Under the pieces are notes generated by a model. That model saw nothing but the letters and a program-made list of their open reading frames with translations. It was not told the DNA's origin and did not search any database. The translations under genes were made by a program, and so were the position numbers. Source: Ekhidna sp. (GTDB lineage Bacteria > Bacteroidota > Bacteroidia > Cytophagales > Cyclobacteriaceae). Taken from it: 57,889 nt of DNA. The stretch lies in the NCBI GenBank assembly GCA_014323825.1, contig JACONI010000058.1, positions 5,155 through 63,043 on the forward strand, in the 5' to 3' direction. Below, one piece after another: positions 8,504-17,757 of this stretch. The number at the start of each line of letters is the position of its first letter. The first letter of the stretch is position 1.

Positions 8504-9108
8504 TCCTGATTAAAGATCGTCCGGGTTGCAATACTCCGCCCCAGGGTGACCTCATCCGCAAACTCTAACTCACTGCCAACGGGGATCCCTCTTGCAATTG
8601 TGGTAACCTTCACATTTTCCTCTTTTAACAGCCTGGTGATATAAAATGAGGTGGTGTCTCCTTCCATGGTGGTGCTTAGTGCCAGGATGATCTCCTTAAC
8701 CTGATCATCTGATTTGACACGATTTATCAAAGACCCGATATTCACATTTTCGGGTCCAATCCCATCCACAGGAGAAATTCTGCCTCCAAGTACATGAAAA
8801 AGTCCGTTGTACTGACCCGTACTCCTGATTGCCAAAACATCCGGGGTATCTTCTACCACACAGATCGCAGAGGTATCCCGATACGCATTCCGGCAAGTGC
8901 AGTCTTCCGTATCTGCGATGATGTGGCAGATCGTACAATACTTAATATTCTCCCTTAAATCTCTTAAAGCAAGTGATAAGTCGGAGGTGAAGTTTTCAGG
9001 CTGCTTTAGCATGTGCAGCACTAATCTTAAAGCTGTCTTTTTACCTATTCCGGGAAACTTTGAGATGGCCTCAACAGCCCGCTCAATTAATAAAGAAGGG
9101 TACTCCAT
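8500..9108 (-). CDS. recR: Recombination mediator protein RecR
   Basis: 202 residues, the typical RecR length. The N-terminal helix-hairpin-helix is visible in ISKFPGIGKKTALRLV, the zinc finger is C58-TIC-H..C70-TC, and the Toprim domain includes ICVVEDTPDVLAI followed by the GGRISPVDGIGPE segment. With RecO and RecF it loads RecA on gapped DNA. Its start ATG overlaps the clpS stop (TAATG), so the two are co-transcribed. Confidence 0.97.
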   Translation of the reverse strand: MEYPSLLIERAVEAISKFPGIGKKTALRLVLHMLKQPENFTSDLSLALRDLRENIKYCTICHIIADTEDCTCRNAYRDTSAICVVEDTPDVLAIRSTGQYNGLFHVLGGRISPVDGIGPENVNIGSLINRVKSDDQVKEIILALSTTMEGDTTSFYITRLLKEENVKVTTIARGIPVGSELEFADEVTLGRSIATRTIFNQD

Positions 9109-9392
9109 TAAACAATAGCTGCTTTAATTCCGGCATCTGCAATCCCCTCACGCATTGGCCTGAGATCTTCATACATGCCTTTTTTTACGGAGCATTTTCC
9201 TTTATAGTGAATAAGGTAAGTGCACTGCTCTGCCTGATGAACATCGTGCATGCAGACTTTGATCAGCGTGTTGATCACATGTTCGAATGTGTTGAAATCG
9301 TCATTATACACCATCAGATCGCGGAAGTTATCCTGATCAGTAACATCTGCAACCAGTACATCTTCTTGAATATCAGATTCGAAATTCATCAT
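9108..9392 (-). CDS. clpS: ATP-dependent Clp protease adaptor ClpS
   Basis: 94 residues containing the ClpS core VYNDDFNTFEHVINTL, with the N-end-rule substrate pocket DD and the downstream HVH-type segment CMHDVHQAEQ..LIHYKGKC. It delivers N-degron substrates to ClpAP/ClpCP. The start has two consecutive ATGs; either could be used. A TAATTTTG -7 box (9405-9412, minus strand) lies just upstream. Confidence 0.93.
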   Translation of the reverse strand: MMNFESDIQEDVLVADVTDQDNFRDLMVYNDDFNTFEHVINTLIKVCMHDVHQAEQCTYLIHYKGKCSVKKGMYEDLRPMREGIADAGIKAAIV

Positions 9393-9404
9393 TACGATTT
9401 ATCA

Positions 9405-9412
9405 CAAAATTA
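9405..9412 (-). promoter_or_regulatory. -7 promoter element for clpS-recR (TAATTTTG)
   Basis: TAnnTTTG match 12 bp before the clpS start on the minus strand. No convincing -33 element. Confidence 0.35.
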
Positions 9413-9478
9413 ATAATTGCCTTTTAATTCCTCGAATGCCTAATTTGCAAGATTGATCATTTTTAAGACTAAGACAAT

Positions 9479-10915
9479 ATGAATCCCATTTTTACGGGCT
9501 CAATTATTCTTGGATATTTCATACTTTTAATCGGTATCTCTTTCCTAACGTCTAAAAATGCCGGTTCATCAGCTTTTTATACAGCCAATAGAAACTCAAA
9601 ATGGTACCTGGTAGCCTTTGGAATGATTGGAGCATCCCTCTCGGGTGTCACCTTTATATCTGTGCCGGGAGAGGTTGCCGGCTCTAACTTTTACTATTTC
9701 CAGGTGGTTCTGGGGTACTTACTTGGTTATTTCGTAATCGCAAGGGTACTGCTCCCCATCTACTACAAACTTAATCTTGTTTCCATCTATACTTACTTGG
9801 AAGAACGCTTTGGTTTTTGGTCCTATAAATCGGGCGCATTCTTTTTTCTCCTGAGTAGAGTGATCGGGGCAGGCTTTCGTCTTTTTCTGGTGGCCGGAGT
9901 TTTGCAGATCGCCTTTTTTGATACTTTCAATCTCCCCTTCCGGGTCTCCGTACTTTGCACGATTTTACTTATCTGGCTTTATACGTTCAGAGGGGGCATC
10001 AAAACAATCGTCTGGACGGACACTTTGCAAACATCTTTCATGTTGATAGCAGTAGTTGTCAGTATTCTGTTTGTCAAAGAGGAGCTTTCATGGAACTGGT
10101 CAGAATTGACTTCAAACCTATTCCGGGACCAACGGTCCACAATCTTCAATTGGGAATGGCAAAGTGAGAGAAACTTTTTTAAACAATTCTTCAGCGGTGC
10201 TTTCATTGCCATTGTAATGACAGGACTTGATCAGGACATGATGCAGAAGAATCTGACATGCAAAAATATAGGAGAGGCTCGGAAGAATATCTTCTGGTTT
10301 TGTATCATTCTGGTGGTGGTCAATTTTCTTTTCCTGAGCCTCGGGGTATTGCTGTATCAGTTTGCAGAGACTGCTAACATCCCAACCCCTGAACGATCCG
10401 ACAGTCTTTTTCCTTTCCTTGCAGTTAACCACTTTTCAAACTTTGGTTCCATAGTCTTTTTACTTGGAATAACAGCAGCAGCATTCTCTAGTGCCGACTC
10501 TGCGCTCACAGCTCTCACAACCTCTTTTTGTATAGATTTTCTGGGATTTAAAAAGGAAAATTTTGATGAGGGAGAGAAACTTAGGATGAGCATTCACTTT
10601 GGGTTTTCAGCTTTGCTCTTTTTAGTGATCCTCATTTTTGAAGCAATAAATGATCAAAGCGTCATCAATTCAATATTTATTGCAGCCGGCTATACATACG
10701 GCCCCCTTTTAGGGCTTTTTGCCTTTGGAATTTTTACCAAATGGGAAGTGAAAGACAATTGGGTTCCGGCTATTTGCTTAGTCTCACCAATACTGAGCTA
10801 CATTATCAATATAAATTCCGAATCATTGCTTGGAGGATATAAGTTTGGATTCGAAATCCTAATTCTTAACGGGTTACTGATGTTTTTGGGGCTTATATTG
10901 TTGAAGAAATCATAA
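9479..10915 (+). CDS. Sodium:solute symporter (SSS family)
   Basis: 478 residues, almost entirely membrane helices (about 13). The N-terminal pattern SAFYTANRNSKWYLVAFGM..GASLSGVTFISVPG is characteristic of the SSS/SLC5 family, and TAAAFSSADSALTALTTSF matches the conserved sodium-site helix. It would import a small organic solute with Na+. The substrate cannot be deduced. The gene stands alone between clpS (divergent) and an FAD/Fe-S dehydrogenase 250 bp downstream. Confidence 0.9.
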   Translation: MNPIFTGSIILGYFILLIGISFLTSKNAGSSAFYTANRNSKWYLVAFGMIGASLSGVTFISVPGEVAGSNFYYFQVVLGYLLGYFVIARVLLPIYYKLNLVSIYTYLEERFGFWSYKSGAFFFLLSRVIGAGFRLFLVAGVLQIAFFDTFNLPFRVSVLCTILLIWLYTFRGGIKTIVWTDTLQTSFMLIAVVVSILFVKEELSWNWSELTSNLFRDQRSTIFNWEWQSERNFFKQFFSGAFIAIVMTGLDQDMMQKNLTCKNIGEARKNIFWFCIILVVVNFLFLSLGVLLYQFAETANIPTPERSDSLFPFLAVNHFSNFGSIVFLLGITAAAFSSADSALTALTTSFCIDFLGFKKENFDEGEKLRMSIHFGFSALLFLVILIFEAINDQSVINSIFIAAGYTYGPLLGLFAFGIFTKWEVKDNWVPAICLVSPILSYIININSESLLGGYKFGFEILILNGLLMFLGLILLKKS

Positions 10916-10917
10916 CC

Positions 10918-10938
10918 CTTACATCAAACTCACGTCAT
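10918..10938. repeat. Solo end of the MITE-like repeat
   Basis: TTACATCAAACTCACGTCAT just after the symporter stop matches the right terminal sequences at 1787-1806 and 5868-5887. No internal element sequence accompanies it. Confidence 0.5.
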
Positions 10939-11165
10939 TTTAATAAAACAGGATTTCGTTTACGGGAAGAAAGTATGTGATAGTTAAACAAATTATCAAA
11001 AATAGATTTTGGAACTTATCAAACGGATATTAAGAATCATCATCACAGAAAAGCACCGGAACAGGATATATGGAAGATGAAAAGCTAAAGAGCGTTGGAA
11101 ACGGGAGTTCCAACTTTCAATCAAATCTTTATCTTTTAGCTTTTTCAATCAATTAGATTTGAAGT

Positions 11166-14027
11166 ATGAATTGGGACGCACTGGGGAAGTCACTGGAAGG
11201 AGAGTTTTACACTGAAGAATCAATTAAACGGATTTACGCAACAGATGCTTCGGCTTACAGAGAAATTCCCGAGGCTGTTGCCATACCCAAACATGAGGAA
11301 GACCTTAAACAACTGATCCGTTTTGCCCTCGAAAATCAAACTTCTTTAATTCCAAGGGCAGCAGGTACATCTCTGGCGGGGCAGGTAGTAGGAGGCGGAA
11401 TCATCGTAGATGTCTCAAAGTACTTTACAAAAATTCTCAAGATAAACGAAGAGGAAGAGTACGTTTGGGTGCAGCCGGGGATGGTAAGAGACGAACTTAA
11501 TCGGGTACTGGTTAAACGAGGTTACTTCTTTGCCCCTGAAACCTCCACTGCCAGTCGTGCTACGATTGGCGGGATGATTGGTAATAATTCCTGTGGTTCA
11601 AATTCTGTTGTATACGGCAGTACAAGGGAACACCTTCTGGAAGTCAGGGCGTTACTTTCTGACGGGTCTGAGGTTCATTTTAAAGAAGAAGAAACACTTA
11701 GCGGATCAGGAGAATTAGAGAAGAAGCTCTATTCAACTATTTCTGAAATGCTTACTGATGAAGATAATGTAAATCGAATCAAAAAAGACTTTCCTAAACC
11801 CAACATTCCGAGAAGAAATACGGGTTATGCACTGGATATCCTGGCAGAGATGAAGCCTTTTAATCCGGATGGTAAGCCCTTCAACTTTTGCTCCCTGATT
11901 GCAGGGTCCGAAGGCACCTTAGCCTTTGTAACTGCGGCTAAGTTGAAATTGACTAGGCTTCCGGGCAATTACAAAAGACTGGTGTGCATCCATTGTAAAA
12001 CCATTGAAGAAGCCCTACAGGCTAACCTGACGGCACTCCGGTACAGTCCGCATGCATCCGAGCTCATGGATCATTACATCTTGGAAGCCACCAAGCGAAA
12101 CATTGAACAATCTGAAAATCTGTTTTTTGTAGAAGGAGACCCGGCAGCCATCCTGCTGGTAGAAATTATCCGGGATACGGAGGACTCAGCAGACCTGATC
12201 GTCCTTAATCTTTTAGCAGAACTTGGACAAAAAAGACTGGGCTATGCCTTCCCCGTGGTAAAAGGTGATGACATCGGGAGAGTGTGGTCTTTAAGAAAAG
12301 CAGGACTCGGACTTCTATCCAATATTCCGGGTGATATCAAGCCGGTTCCGGTCATAGAAGATACTGCGGTTGATGTTCGGGAACTGCCCGATTATATTGC
12401 AGAGTTCAACGGAATTTTAAAAAAACATGATCTTTACAGTGTGCATTATGCACACGCCGGGTCAGGGGAATTGCATTTAAGACCTTATCTGAATCTGAAG
12501 GATAAAAAGGGTAGAGAACTGTTCCGAACGATTGCCGGAGAGATTGCCAACCTTGTAAAGAAGTATGATGGTTCACTTTCCGGGGAGCATGGAGACGGTC
12601 GGTTAAGAGGCGAATTCATTCCCAAAATGATTGGAGAGGAGAATTACCGGCTTTTAAAAGTTATCAAGAAGACCTGGGACCCAAACAACATCTTTAATCC
12701 CGGAAAGATTATTGATACTGTACCTATGGATACATCCCTCCGCTATGCGGAGAATCAGGAAACAAGAGCGTTTGACACGGCGTTTGACTTCTCTAAAGAT
12801 CAGGGTATTCTCCGTGCAACGGAGCAGTGCAACGGCTCCGGAGACTGTCGAAAGTCAGCATTGGCGGGTGGCACTATGTGCCCGAGTTATCAGGCCACAC
12901 GAGATGAAAAGGACACCACCCGGGCCAGAGCAAACATGCTGAGAGAAGTGCTCACAAGGTCAGAGAACCCCAATCCTTTCTCCGAACCTCAAATAAAAGA
13001 AGTGCTTGACCTTTGCCTCTCTTGCAAAGGGTGTAGGAAAGAATGTCCCTCGAATGTGGACATGAGTAAACTTAAAGCCGAATGGCAGTATCAATCGTAT
13101 AAAGAAAACAAGCCATCCGTCAGGACAAAACTGATCGCCGGTTATTCCAAAAGCATTTCGGTTTTTGAATCGGCCCCGTGGGCCTACAACCTGACCCGAA
13201 ATCTATCAAAGCCTGTGCTCGGATTTTCACCACATCGCTCGATTCCCAGGATGTCTTCCTTCACTTTAAGGAAGTGGTTTCACAAAAAATTTCGCTCACT
13301 TCAGATCAAACCCAAAAAGAAAGTCTACTTCTTCTTTGATGAATTTACGAACTACCTGGATGTCGAAATCGGAAAGAAAGCGATCATACTGTTAGACCGC
13401 ATGGGTTATGAAGTGAATGACGCAAATCACGCACCAAGCGGAAGGGCTTACCTTTCCAAAGGATTTTTGGACGAGGCTAAAAAATATGCAGAAGAAAACG
13501 TAAGGTTGTTTTCCAATCTTGTTTCCGAAAAAGCACCGCTTATCGGGATAGAACCTTCAGCTATTTTAACCTTCCGGGATGAATACCCTGATTTACTTCG
13601 GGATAAGCTTCAGAAGGATGCCGGATTTATTGCTGAAAATACATTCACCATCGAAGAGTTTTTAGCCAATGAACTTGAAAGCGAAAGATTGAAGCCGGAA
13701 GATTTTATGAGAAAGCGGCAAAAAATCCTGGTTCATGGGCATTGCCATCAAAAAGCGCTCTCTTCTATGGTTCCTACAAAGAAAATCCTTAAAGCTGCGG
13801 GACATGAAGTACAGATCATTCCAAGTGGCTGCTGTGGAATGGCAGGCTCTTTTGGCTATGAAAAAGAACACTATGAAGTATCAATGAAAATAGGGGAACT
13901 GGTACTCTTTCCAAAAGTGAGAGAGGCAGAAGAAGATACCCTCATTCTTGCTTCCGGTACTTCCTGCCGCCACCAAATCCTGGACGGAACGGGTAAGACA
14001 GCCAGACATATTGTGGAGATTTTATAA
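11166..14027 (+). CDS. FAD-linked oxidase / Fe-S protein fusion (YdiJ-like 2-hydroxyacid dehydrogenase)
   Basis: 953 residues fusing a GlcD-type flavoprotein to a GlpC-type Fe-S protein. The FAD part (1-530) has IPRAAGTSLAGQVVGGG and GGMIGNNSCGSNSVVYGSTRE, and HAGSGELHLRPYL in the substrate domain. The ferredoxin part has two Cys clusters, CNGSGDCRKS..GTMCPSY and CLSCKGCRKECPSNVD (about residue 617). The C-terminal part has HGHCHQKAL and a CCG motif in SGCCGMAGSFGYE (about 887). Relatives include E. coli YdiJ, reported as a D-2-hydroxyglutarate dehydrogenase, and D-lactate dehydrogenases. The exact 2-hydroxyacid is not determined by sequence. It probably passes electrons to the quinone pool. 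Confidence 0.9.
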   Translation: MNWDALGKSLEGEFYTEESIKRIYATDASAYREIPEAVAIPKHEEDLKQLIRFALENQTSLIPRAAGTSLAGQVVGGGIIVDVSKYFTKILKINEEEEYVWVQPGMVRDELNRVLVKRGYFFAPETSTASRATIGGMIGNNSCGSNSVVYGSTREHLLEVRALLSDGSEVHFKEEETLSGSGELEKKLYSTISEMLTDEDNVNRIKKDFPKPNIPRRNTGYALDILAEMKPFNPDGKPFNFCSLIAGSEGTLAFVTAAKLKLTRLPGNYKRLVCIHCKTIEEALQANLTALRYSPHASELMDHYILEATKRNIEQSENLFFVEGDPAAILLVEIIRDTEDSADLIVLNLLAELGQKRLGYAFPVVKGDDIGRVWSLRKAGLGLLSNIPGDIKPVPVIEDTAVDVRELPDYIAEFNGILKKHDLYSVHYAHAGSGELHLRPYLNLKDKKGRELFRTIAGEIANLVKKYDGSLSGEHGDGRLRGEFIPKMIGEENYRLLKVIKKTWDPNNIFNPGKIIDTVPMDTSLRYAENQETRAFDTAFDFSKDQGILRATEQCNGSGDCRKSALAGGTMCPSYQATRDEKDTTRARANMLREVLTRSENPNPFSEPQIKEVLDLCLSCKGCRKECPSNVDMSKLKAEWQYQSYKENKPSVRTKLIAGYSKSISVFESAPWAYNLTRNLSKPVLGFSPHRSIPRMSSFTLRKWFHKKFRSLQIKPKKKVYFFFDEFTNYLDVEIGKKAIILLDRMGYEVNDANHAPSGRAYLSKGFLDEAKKYAEENVRLFSNLVSEKAPLIGIEPSAILTFRDEYPDLLRDKLQKDAGFIAENTFTIEEFLANELESERLKPEDFMRKRQKILVHGHCHQKALSSMVPTKKILKAAGHEVQIIPSGCCGMAGSFGYEKEHYEVSMKIGELVLFPKVREAEEDTLILASGTSCRHQILDGTGKTARHIVEIL

Positions 14028-14104
14028 AGTTCAGAATTACTTTTTATAAATAATATCCGGACGGGCATAACAAACCCGCAATGAATTAAATCACTCAGCT
14101 GCTC

Positions 14105-15088
14105 CTAACCGCCCAGTGGTTTGTACTGAGAAAGCCTGAAAATTTTATTTGCATCTGTTTCCTTCATCAACTCGGTCACGGAAACTCCGGTCTTCTCCGC
14201 ATAGGCATTCACAATTTGCCAGCCCACCCATCTGCCGATGCGCCCCGGACATTTATCGCCTATCTCATAAACATTTGGCCGTTCGCCTAAAAATTTCTGC
14301 TTCATTTGGTGGTTCGTCTCAAAAAGTAATTTATTCTCAATGAAGTTCGCCCAGATGACCTTATCATGAGCAAAAGAGTCGTTCCACTCTTCCTGCGTAT
14401 ATCCAATCAGGATATTTTCCGGTGTGCATGGCAGGATTTTACTCAGTAAATAGTAAGACTTACCGTAGTCAATCATCTCGGACAGCATCGTCTCTCCGGA
14501 TGAAGTAAGGATGTATTGACTTGAAATGAACTGCATAATAACGGCCGGGAGGTGTTTTGTATCATACCTCCTGAGTAGGTAACCCGGGATTTGCTGTGGT
14601 TTGTAAACTGCCCGGTAGCCAATGAAATAGTCCAGTCCAATGATGATTCTTTCATTGTCAAAGTACAAATCTCCGTTTTTTTTCAGACCGGTCACCACCG
14701 TTTGGACTTTAGGTATCGAAATACCGGCATAATAAGATTTTAAGCGGCCAAAAGACGCTTCCAATACCTGAATGGTATTCGAGTTATTAAATGCTTGTAT
14801 GGATGCTTTGTAAAGGGAATCAAATGAAGGATCATGATATAAACCAAAAAGGCTTTCAGCTAAAAGCCCACCCGACGGATATTGGTCTGCATCAAGAAAG
14901 AGCCTAGCAAAATCCGGGTATTTGGAAAGCACACGCTGCACCTCGTCATTTGATTTTGCAGCATAAAACTCCTGCTCAACCCTTGTGACTTCCAGGGAGA
15001 CCGGCACCGGCACAACACTCTCCCGGCACCCGTCACCTGAACAACCCGAAAACAAAACCAAAGAAATGATTAGGAGGAATCCCCGCAT
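14105..15088 (-). CDS. gldB: Gliding motility lipoprotein GldB-like
   Basis: I choose the internal ATG at 15088 because it directly begins a lipoprotein signal (MRGFLLIISLVLFSGC, lipobox LFSGC). The remaining protein matches the GldB family in length (about 327 residues) and in its conserved C-terminal segment PGRIGRWVGWQIVNAY, as well as PDFARLFLDADQYP near the N-terminus. GldB is a lipoprotein needed for gliding in Flavobacterium and linked to the T9SS machinery. It is divergent from the PorT-like gene 84 bp away. Confidence 0.85.
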   Translation of the reverse strand: MRGFLLIISLVLFSGCSGDGCRESVVPVPVSLEVTRVEQEFYAAKSNDEVQRVLSKYPDFARLFLDADQYPSGGLLAESLFGLYHDPSFDSLYKASIQAFNNSNTIQVLEASFGRLKSYYAGISIPKVQTVVTGLKKNGDLYFDNERIIIGLDYFIGYRAVYKPQQIPGYLLRRYDTKHLPAVIMQFISSQYILTSSGETMLSEMIDYGKSYYLLSKILPCTPENILIGYTQEEWNDSFAHDKVIWANFIENKLLFETNHQMKQKFLGERPNVYEIGDKCPGRIGRWVGWQIVNAYAEKTGVSVTELMKETDANKIFRLSQYKPLGG

Positions 15089-15172
15089 AGTCGCTATTTT
15101 TGAACACAAATCTAGGTTCACAGACCGTTTAAATCATCGAAAAAATAACGGACTCTTTTAAATGACTAAACC

Positions 15173-15799
15173 ATGAAACGATTAAGCATTAAAAGCATTT
15201 TCTTTCTCCTGTTTATTATTTCAGCAGTTAGCACCTCTGCACAAACCCGGCTTGGAGTGAAACTCGCACCTGTGGTCACATCCAATCGGGTAACGAATGA
15301 TGCCCAATCGGTGGACAATGACGGGGCTGCTTTTAAGATGTCAGTCGGGCTCATCGTAGACAAACCGCTCTCGGACACTTATTTTTTAAGCTCGGGATTG
15401 GTTTATATTCCGAAGAAAGCGGCTTTTCGCACGGATACAACCTACTCCGAAGAGTACTCATTACAATACTTGCAGATACCACTGACATTAAAACTGTTTA
15501 CAAATGAGATGGCTCCCGACTTTAAAGCATATTTTCAGATGGGTGGAAGTTTTGAGGTCAAAGTGTTTGAAGAAGAGGAAGACCCGGACCATTTCGCAGT
15601 GAAAAGTTTTAATCCGATAGACTTCTCCGTCATTTTAGGAACAGGCATTGAATATAGGGCAGGGATTAACACCACACTTTTTGGAGGAGTCTCCTACCAA
15701 AGGGGGCTGATCAATGCAGTGAACGAAACAGATGCACGGGCAGATGATTTACAAATCCGAAATACCGTCCTTTCTATTGATCTGGGGGTGAAGTTTTAG
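15173..15799 (+). CDS. PorT-family outer-membrane beta-barrel protein
   Basis: 208 residues. A signal peptide (MKRLSIKSIFFLLFIISAVSTSAQ, cleavage after SAQ) is followed by short amphipathic strands (LGVKLAPVVTSNRV, YFLSSGLVYIPKK, YLQIPLTLKLF, NTTLFGGVSYQRGLINAV) and a strand-like C-terminus ending in F (SIDLGVKF). This is the usual PorT/outer-membrane protein beta-barrel layout of Bacteroidota. Its specific function is unknown; PorT itself is a T9SS component. Confidence 0.75.
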   Translation: MKRLSIKSIFFLLFIISAVSTSAQTRLGVKLAPVVTSNRVTNDAQSVDNDGAAFKMSVGLIVDKPLSDTYFLSSGLVYIPKKAAFRTDTTYSEEYSLQYLQIPLTLKLFTNEMAPDFKAYFQMGGSFEVKVFEEEEDPDHFAVKSFNPIDFSVILGTGIEYRAGINTTLFGGVSYQRGLINAVNETDARADDLQIRNTVLSIDLGVKF

Positions 15800-16306
15800 T
15801 GCCGGAAAAACCAAGTCATTTTAACTGATTTTGTATTTCTAAAGCGAATGCTTCGCCAAAGCAAAAATGCCCGCTGACCGGACTAAAATAACTCCCGAAC
15901 GCTTTGCGAAGCATGCGGTGGAAGCGGCTGTTTGAGGAGGGAGAAAAGGCGGGGGTGTTTATTGCTGAGGAAGCAGGTAATCAGGAATTTAAAGTTATAT
16001 AGTATTGTAGTACAGCGGCCTTCATACACGTTGTTATCAATTATTTATTCTTAAATTTTTTTGACCCACAATTGTTACAGTAACCTATAAAAAACATTTT
16101 TTTATCAAATAAATATATTAAATTGCAAGCATATTTAAAGGTAATGATGAACTTATATGTAGTGATTTTTGTTACAATTAAGTATACATTTATCTGAATT
16201 TAAAATGCTCATGACAAAATATAAGCGATAGTTGTCAGCGGTTAACAAATACGCTTATACAAAATGTTGTAGGTATGGCTATGAAGTATAAAAATGATAA
16301 CATATT
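15800..16306. other. Intergenic, repeat fragments then AT-rich leader
   Basis: 15839-15935 contains pieces of interspersed repeats: GAATGCTTCGCCAAAGC also occurs, in variant form, at 43261 and 57759, and GACCGGACTAAAATAACTCC recurs at 17355. From 16020 on the DNA is strongly AT-rich, marking the start of an island. No gene seen. Confidence 0.6.
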
Positions 16307-16516
16307 ATGAGTAAAAAAATAAACATAAATGTTAGACAATTTTCCGGTTCTTCCGTACCTGTTGGAAGTAAGATGGGAAAAGTGCTTATAAATAGTGTTG
16401 ATTCAAGAAGAATATCTGATGCTATTATAAAAGTAATTTCCAATGGGGAACCTCAAACTGTAGAGCTTTCCGAATCTACTAAAGAAGATTTAAAAGCTGC
16501 AAAGGCTGGCGGCTAA
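16307..16516 (+). CDS. Small hypothetical protein
   Basis: 69 residues, basic N-terminus (MSKKININVRQFSGSS), a helical middle (RRISDAIIKVIS) and a Glu/Lys/Ala-rich end. No recognised domain. It is in AT-rich DNA and lies 4 bp before the GTG of the next gene, so the two form an operon. The function is unknown. Confidence 0.6.
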   Translation: MSKKININVRQFSGSSVPVGSKMGKVLINSVDSRRISDAIIKVISNGEPQTVELSESTKEDLKAAKAGG

Positions 16517-16520
16517 ATAA

Positions 16521-17283
16521 GTGGAAATTGCACTAGGCGGAATAATAATTCTTGTAATTTTATTACCCGGCATTTCATTTAGAAAAGGATTTTTTTCGGA
16601 AGAATTTTCAACTCAATATACGATCAAAGACTTTTTTAGTCTTTTCGTAAATACTCTTTTTCCAAGTTTAATCATTTACTTATTAGCATTACCAATTATC
16701 TATTTTGTTGGATATTGTTATGACTCTGAGGTTTTATTAGGTATTCTAAGTTCAAATGATGAGTTAGTTAAGCAGTCAATAAATAATATAGATAAATTCA
16801 AATATGAAATTATAGGTTTTCAATTCGTTATCAATGTAATTTCTTTTGTATTAGGTTTAAGACTTAAAAATATTATTTTAAAACATTCTTTAGATGCAAA
16901 ACATAAATTTTTTAGATATAAAAATATAGGGCATTACCTTTTAACAGGTAAATTTATATTATTTAAAAGGTCTCAAATTGATTTAAAAAAAGACAGAGTA
17001 AAGGATATAGATATAACTTTTGTAAACGCAGCCGTACAAGCCGGAGAAAATGTTTTTATATACACAGGTATATTTAGTTGACTATGAATTATCTGAAGAA
17101 GGGAACTTGAACCTTATTTACATAAAATATGCCTTTAAAAAACGAATTAACGAAGCAGTATTCAATGAAATCAAAGGGCATACCTTAATTTTAAAATATG
17201 AAAATATTATCAATTTAAATCTAACATTTATACAGTCCAAGGAAAATAGTGACGGAGATATTACGCTAAGAATGATAGAATAA
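16521..17283 (+). pseudogene. AT-rich membrane protein gene, frameshifted near its end
   Basis: The first frame (GTG at 16521, stop at 17081) encodes N-terminal and central membrane helices (GGIIILVILLPGISF, FPSLIIYLLALPIIYFVGY, IGFQFVINVISFVLGL) and ends VFIYTGIFS. The adjoining frame continues YLVDYELSEEGNLNLIYIKY to 17283, which reads as the natural continuation. Removing one T from the TTT at about 17070 would merge them into about 253 residues. I do not recognise the family. It could be a recently broken gene or a sequencing error. Confidence 0.6.
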
Positions 17284-17406
17284 AGTACTTCTCACAAAAA
17301 AGCACTAAAATACGCACTCAACATTTATTTTTTTGCAGTGATTTCCTTAAACCCTGACCGGACTAAAATAACTCCTGAACGCTTAGGGTAGAAATCTTGA
17401 AGGTCT

Positions 17407-17438
17407 AAAGTATCCTTTTTTCTTAAAGTTAACTTTTG
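17407..17438. repeat. Left arm of a 32-bp inverted repeat
   Basis: AAAGTATCCTTTTTTCTTAA... matches the reverse complement of 19944-19975 at 31 of 32 positions. The two arms enclose about 2.5 kb with two small membrane genes, the first REP block and the RAYT gene. Confidence 0.85.
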
Positions 17439-17463
17439 GAAACTTTCCCCCTTTCCAAAAGTT
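17430..17463. repeat. REP-type hairpin B (AACTTTTGGA...TCCAAAAGTT)
   Basis: Palindromic arms AACTTTTGGA and TCCAAAAGTT around a short loop. Related hairpins occur at 18210, 43230 and 57729. Confidence 0.8.
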
Positions 17464-17584
17464 TCTTAGCATGTTGCCGTTCTTCCTCATCGCTTTCACC
17501 CACAAGAAGGTAAATCCACAAACCACCCCCTGAGAATCTGCGCCCGGCTGCGCAATCAGCGGGAGTAAGAATATAAAGGTGCAA

Positions 17585-17631
17585 TTACAAACGACACCGA
17601 CCGGGCTGGGGCTTTGCCCCTTTGCTTAATG
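17585..17631. repeat. Repeat C, copy 1 (GGGCTTTGCCCC)
   Basis: AACGACACCGACCGG followed by GGGCTTTGCCCCTTTGCTTAATG. It recurs at 18294-18339 with small changes. The GGGC...GCCC part can form a hairpin. Confidence 0.75.
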
Positions 17632-17757
17632 AATAAAAAACCGGTAATAACAACAAAAAATCGTATCTTTATGTCGGATTAAAAATTAAAAGTAACTTAC
17701 ATACTCACTTATCGTAGAAATTACTACATACTAAGTGTACGGTTACCATTAATTATT

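Larger units (their letters stand above)
17284..17757. other. Intergenic region made of interspersed repeats
   Basis: Contains the GACCGGACTAAAATAACTCC repeat (17355-17375), a 32-bp arm inverted at 19944-19975, a REP-type hairpin and the GGGCTTTGCCCC repeat. No gene is visible. Confidence 0.7.

Noticed and set aside
11094-11114. Hairpin GTTGGAA/TTCCAAC before the FAD/Fe-S dehydrogenase as a terminator
   Set aside because: Short 7-bp stem with no T-tract directly after it; it may be chance.
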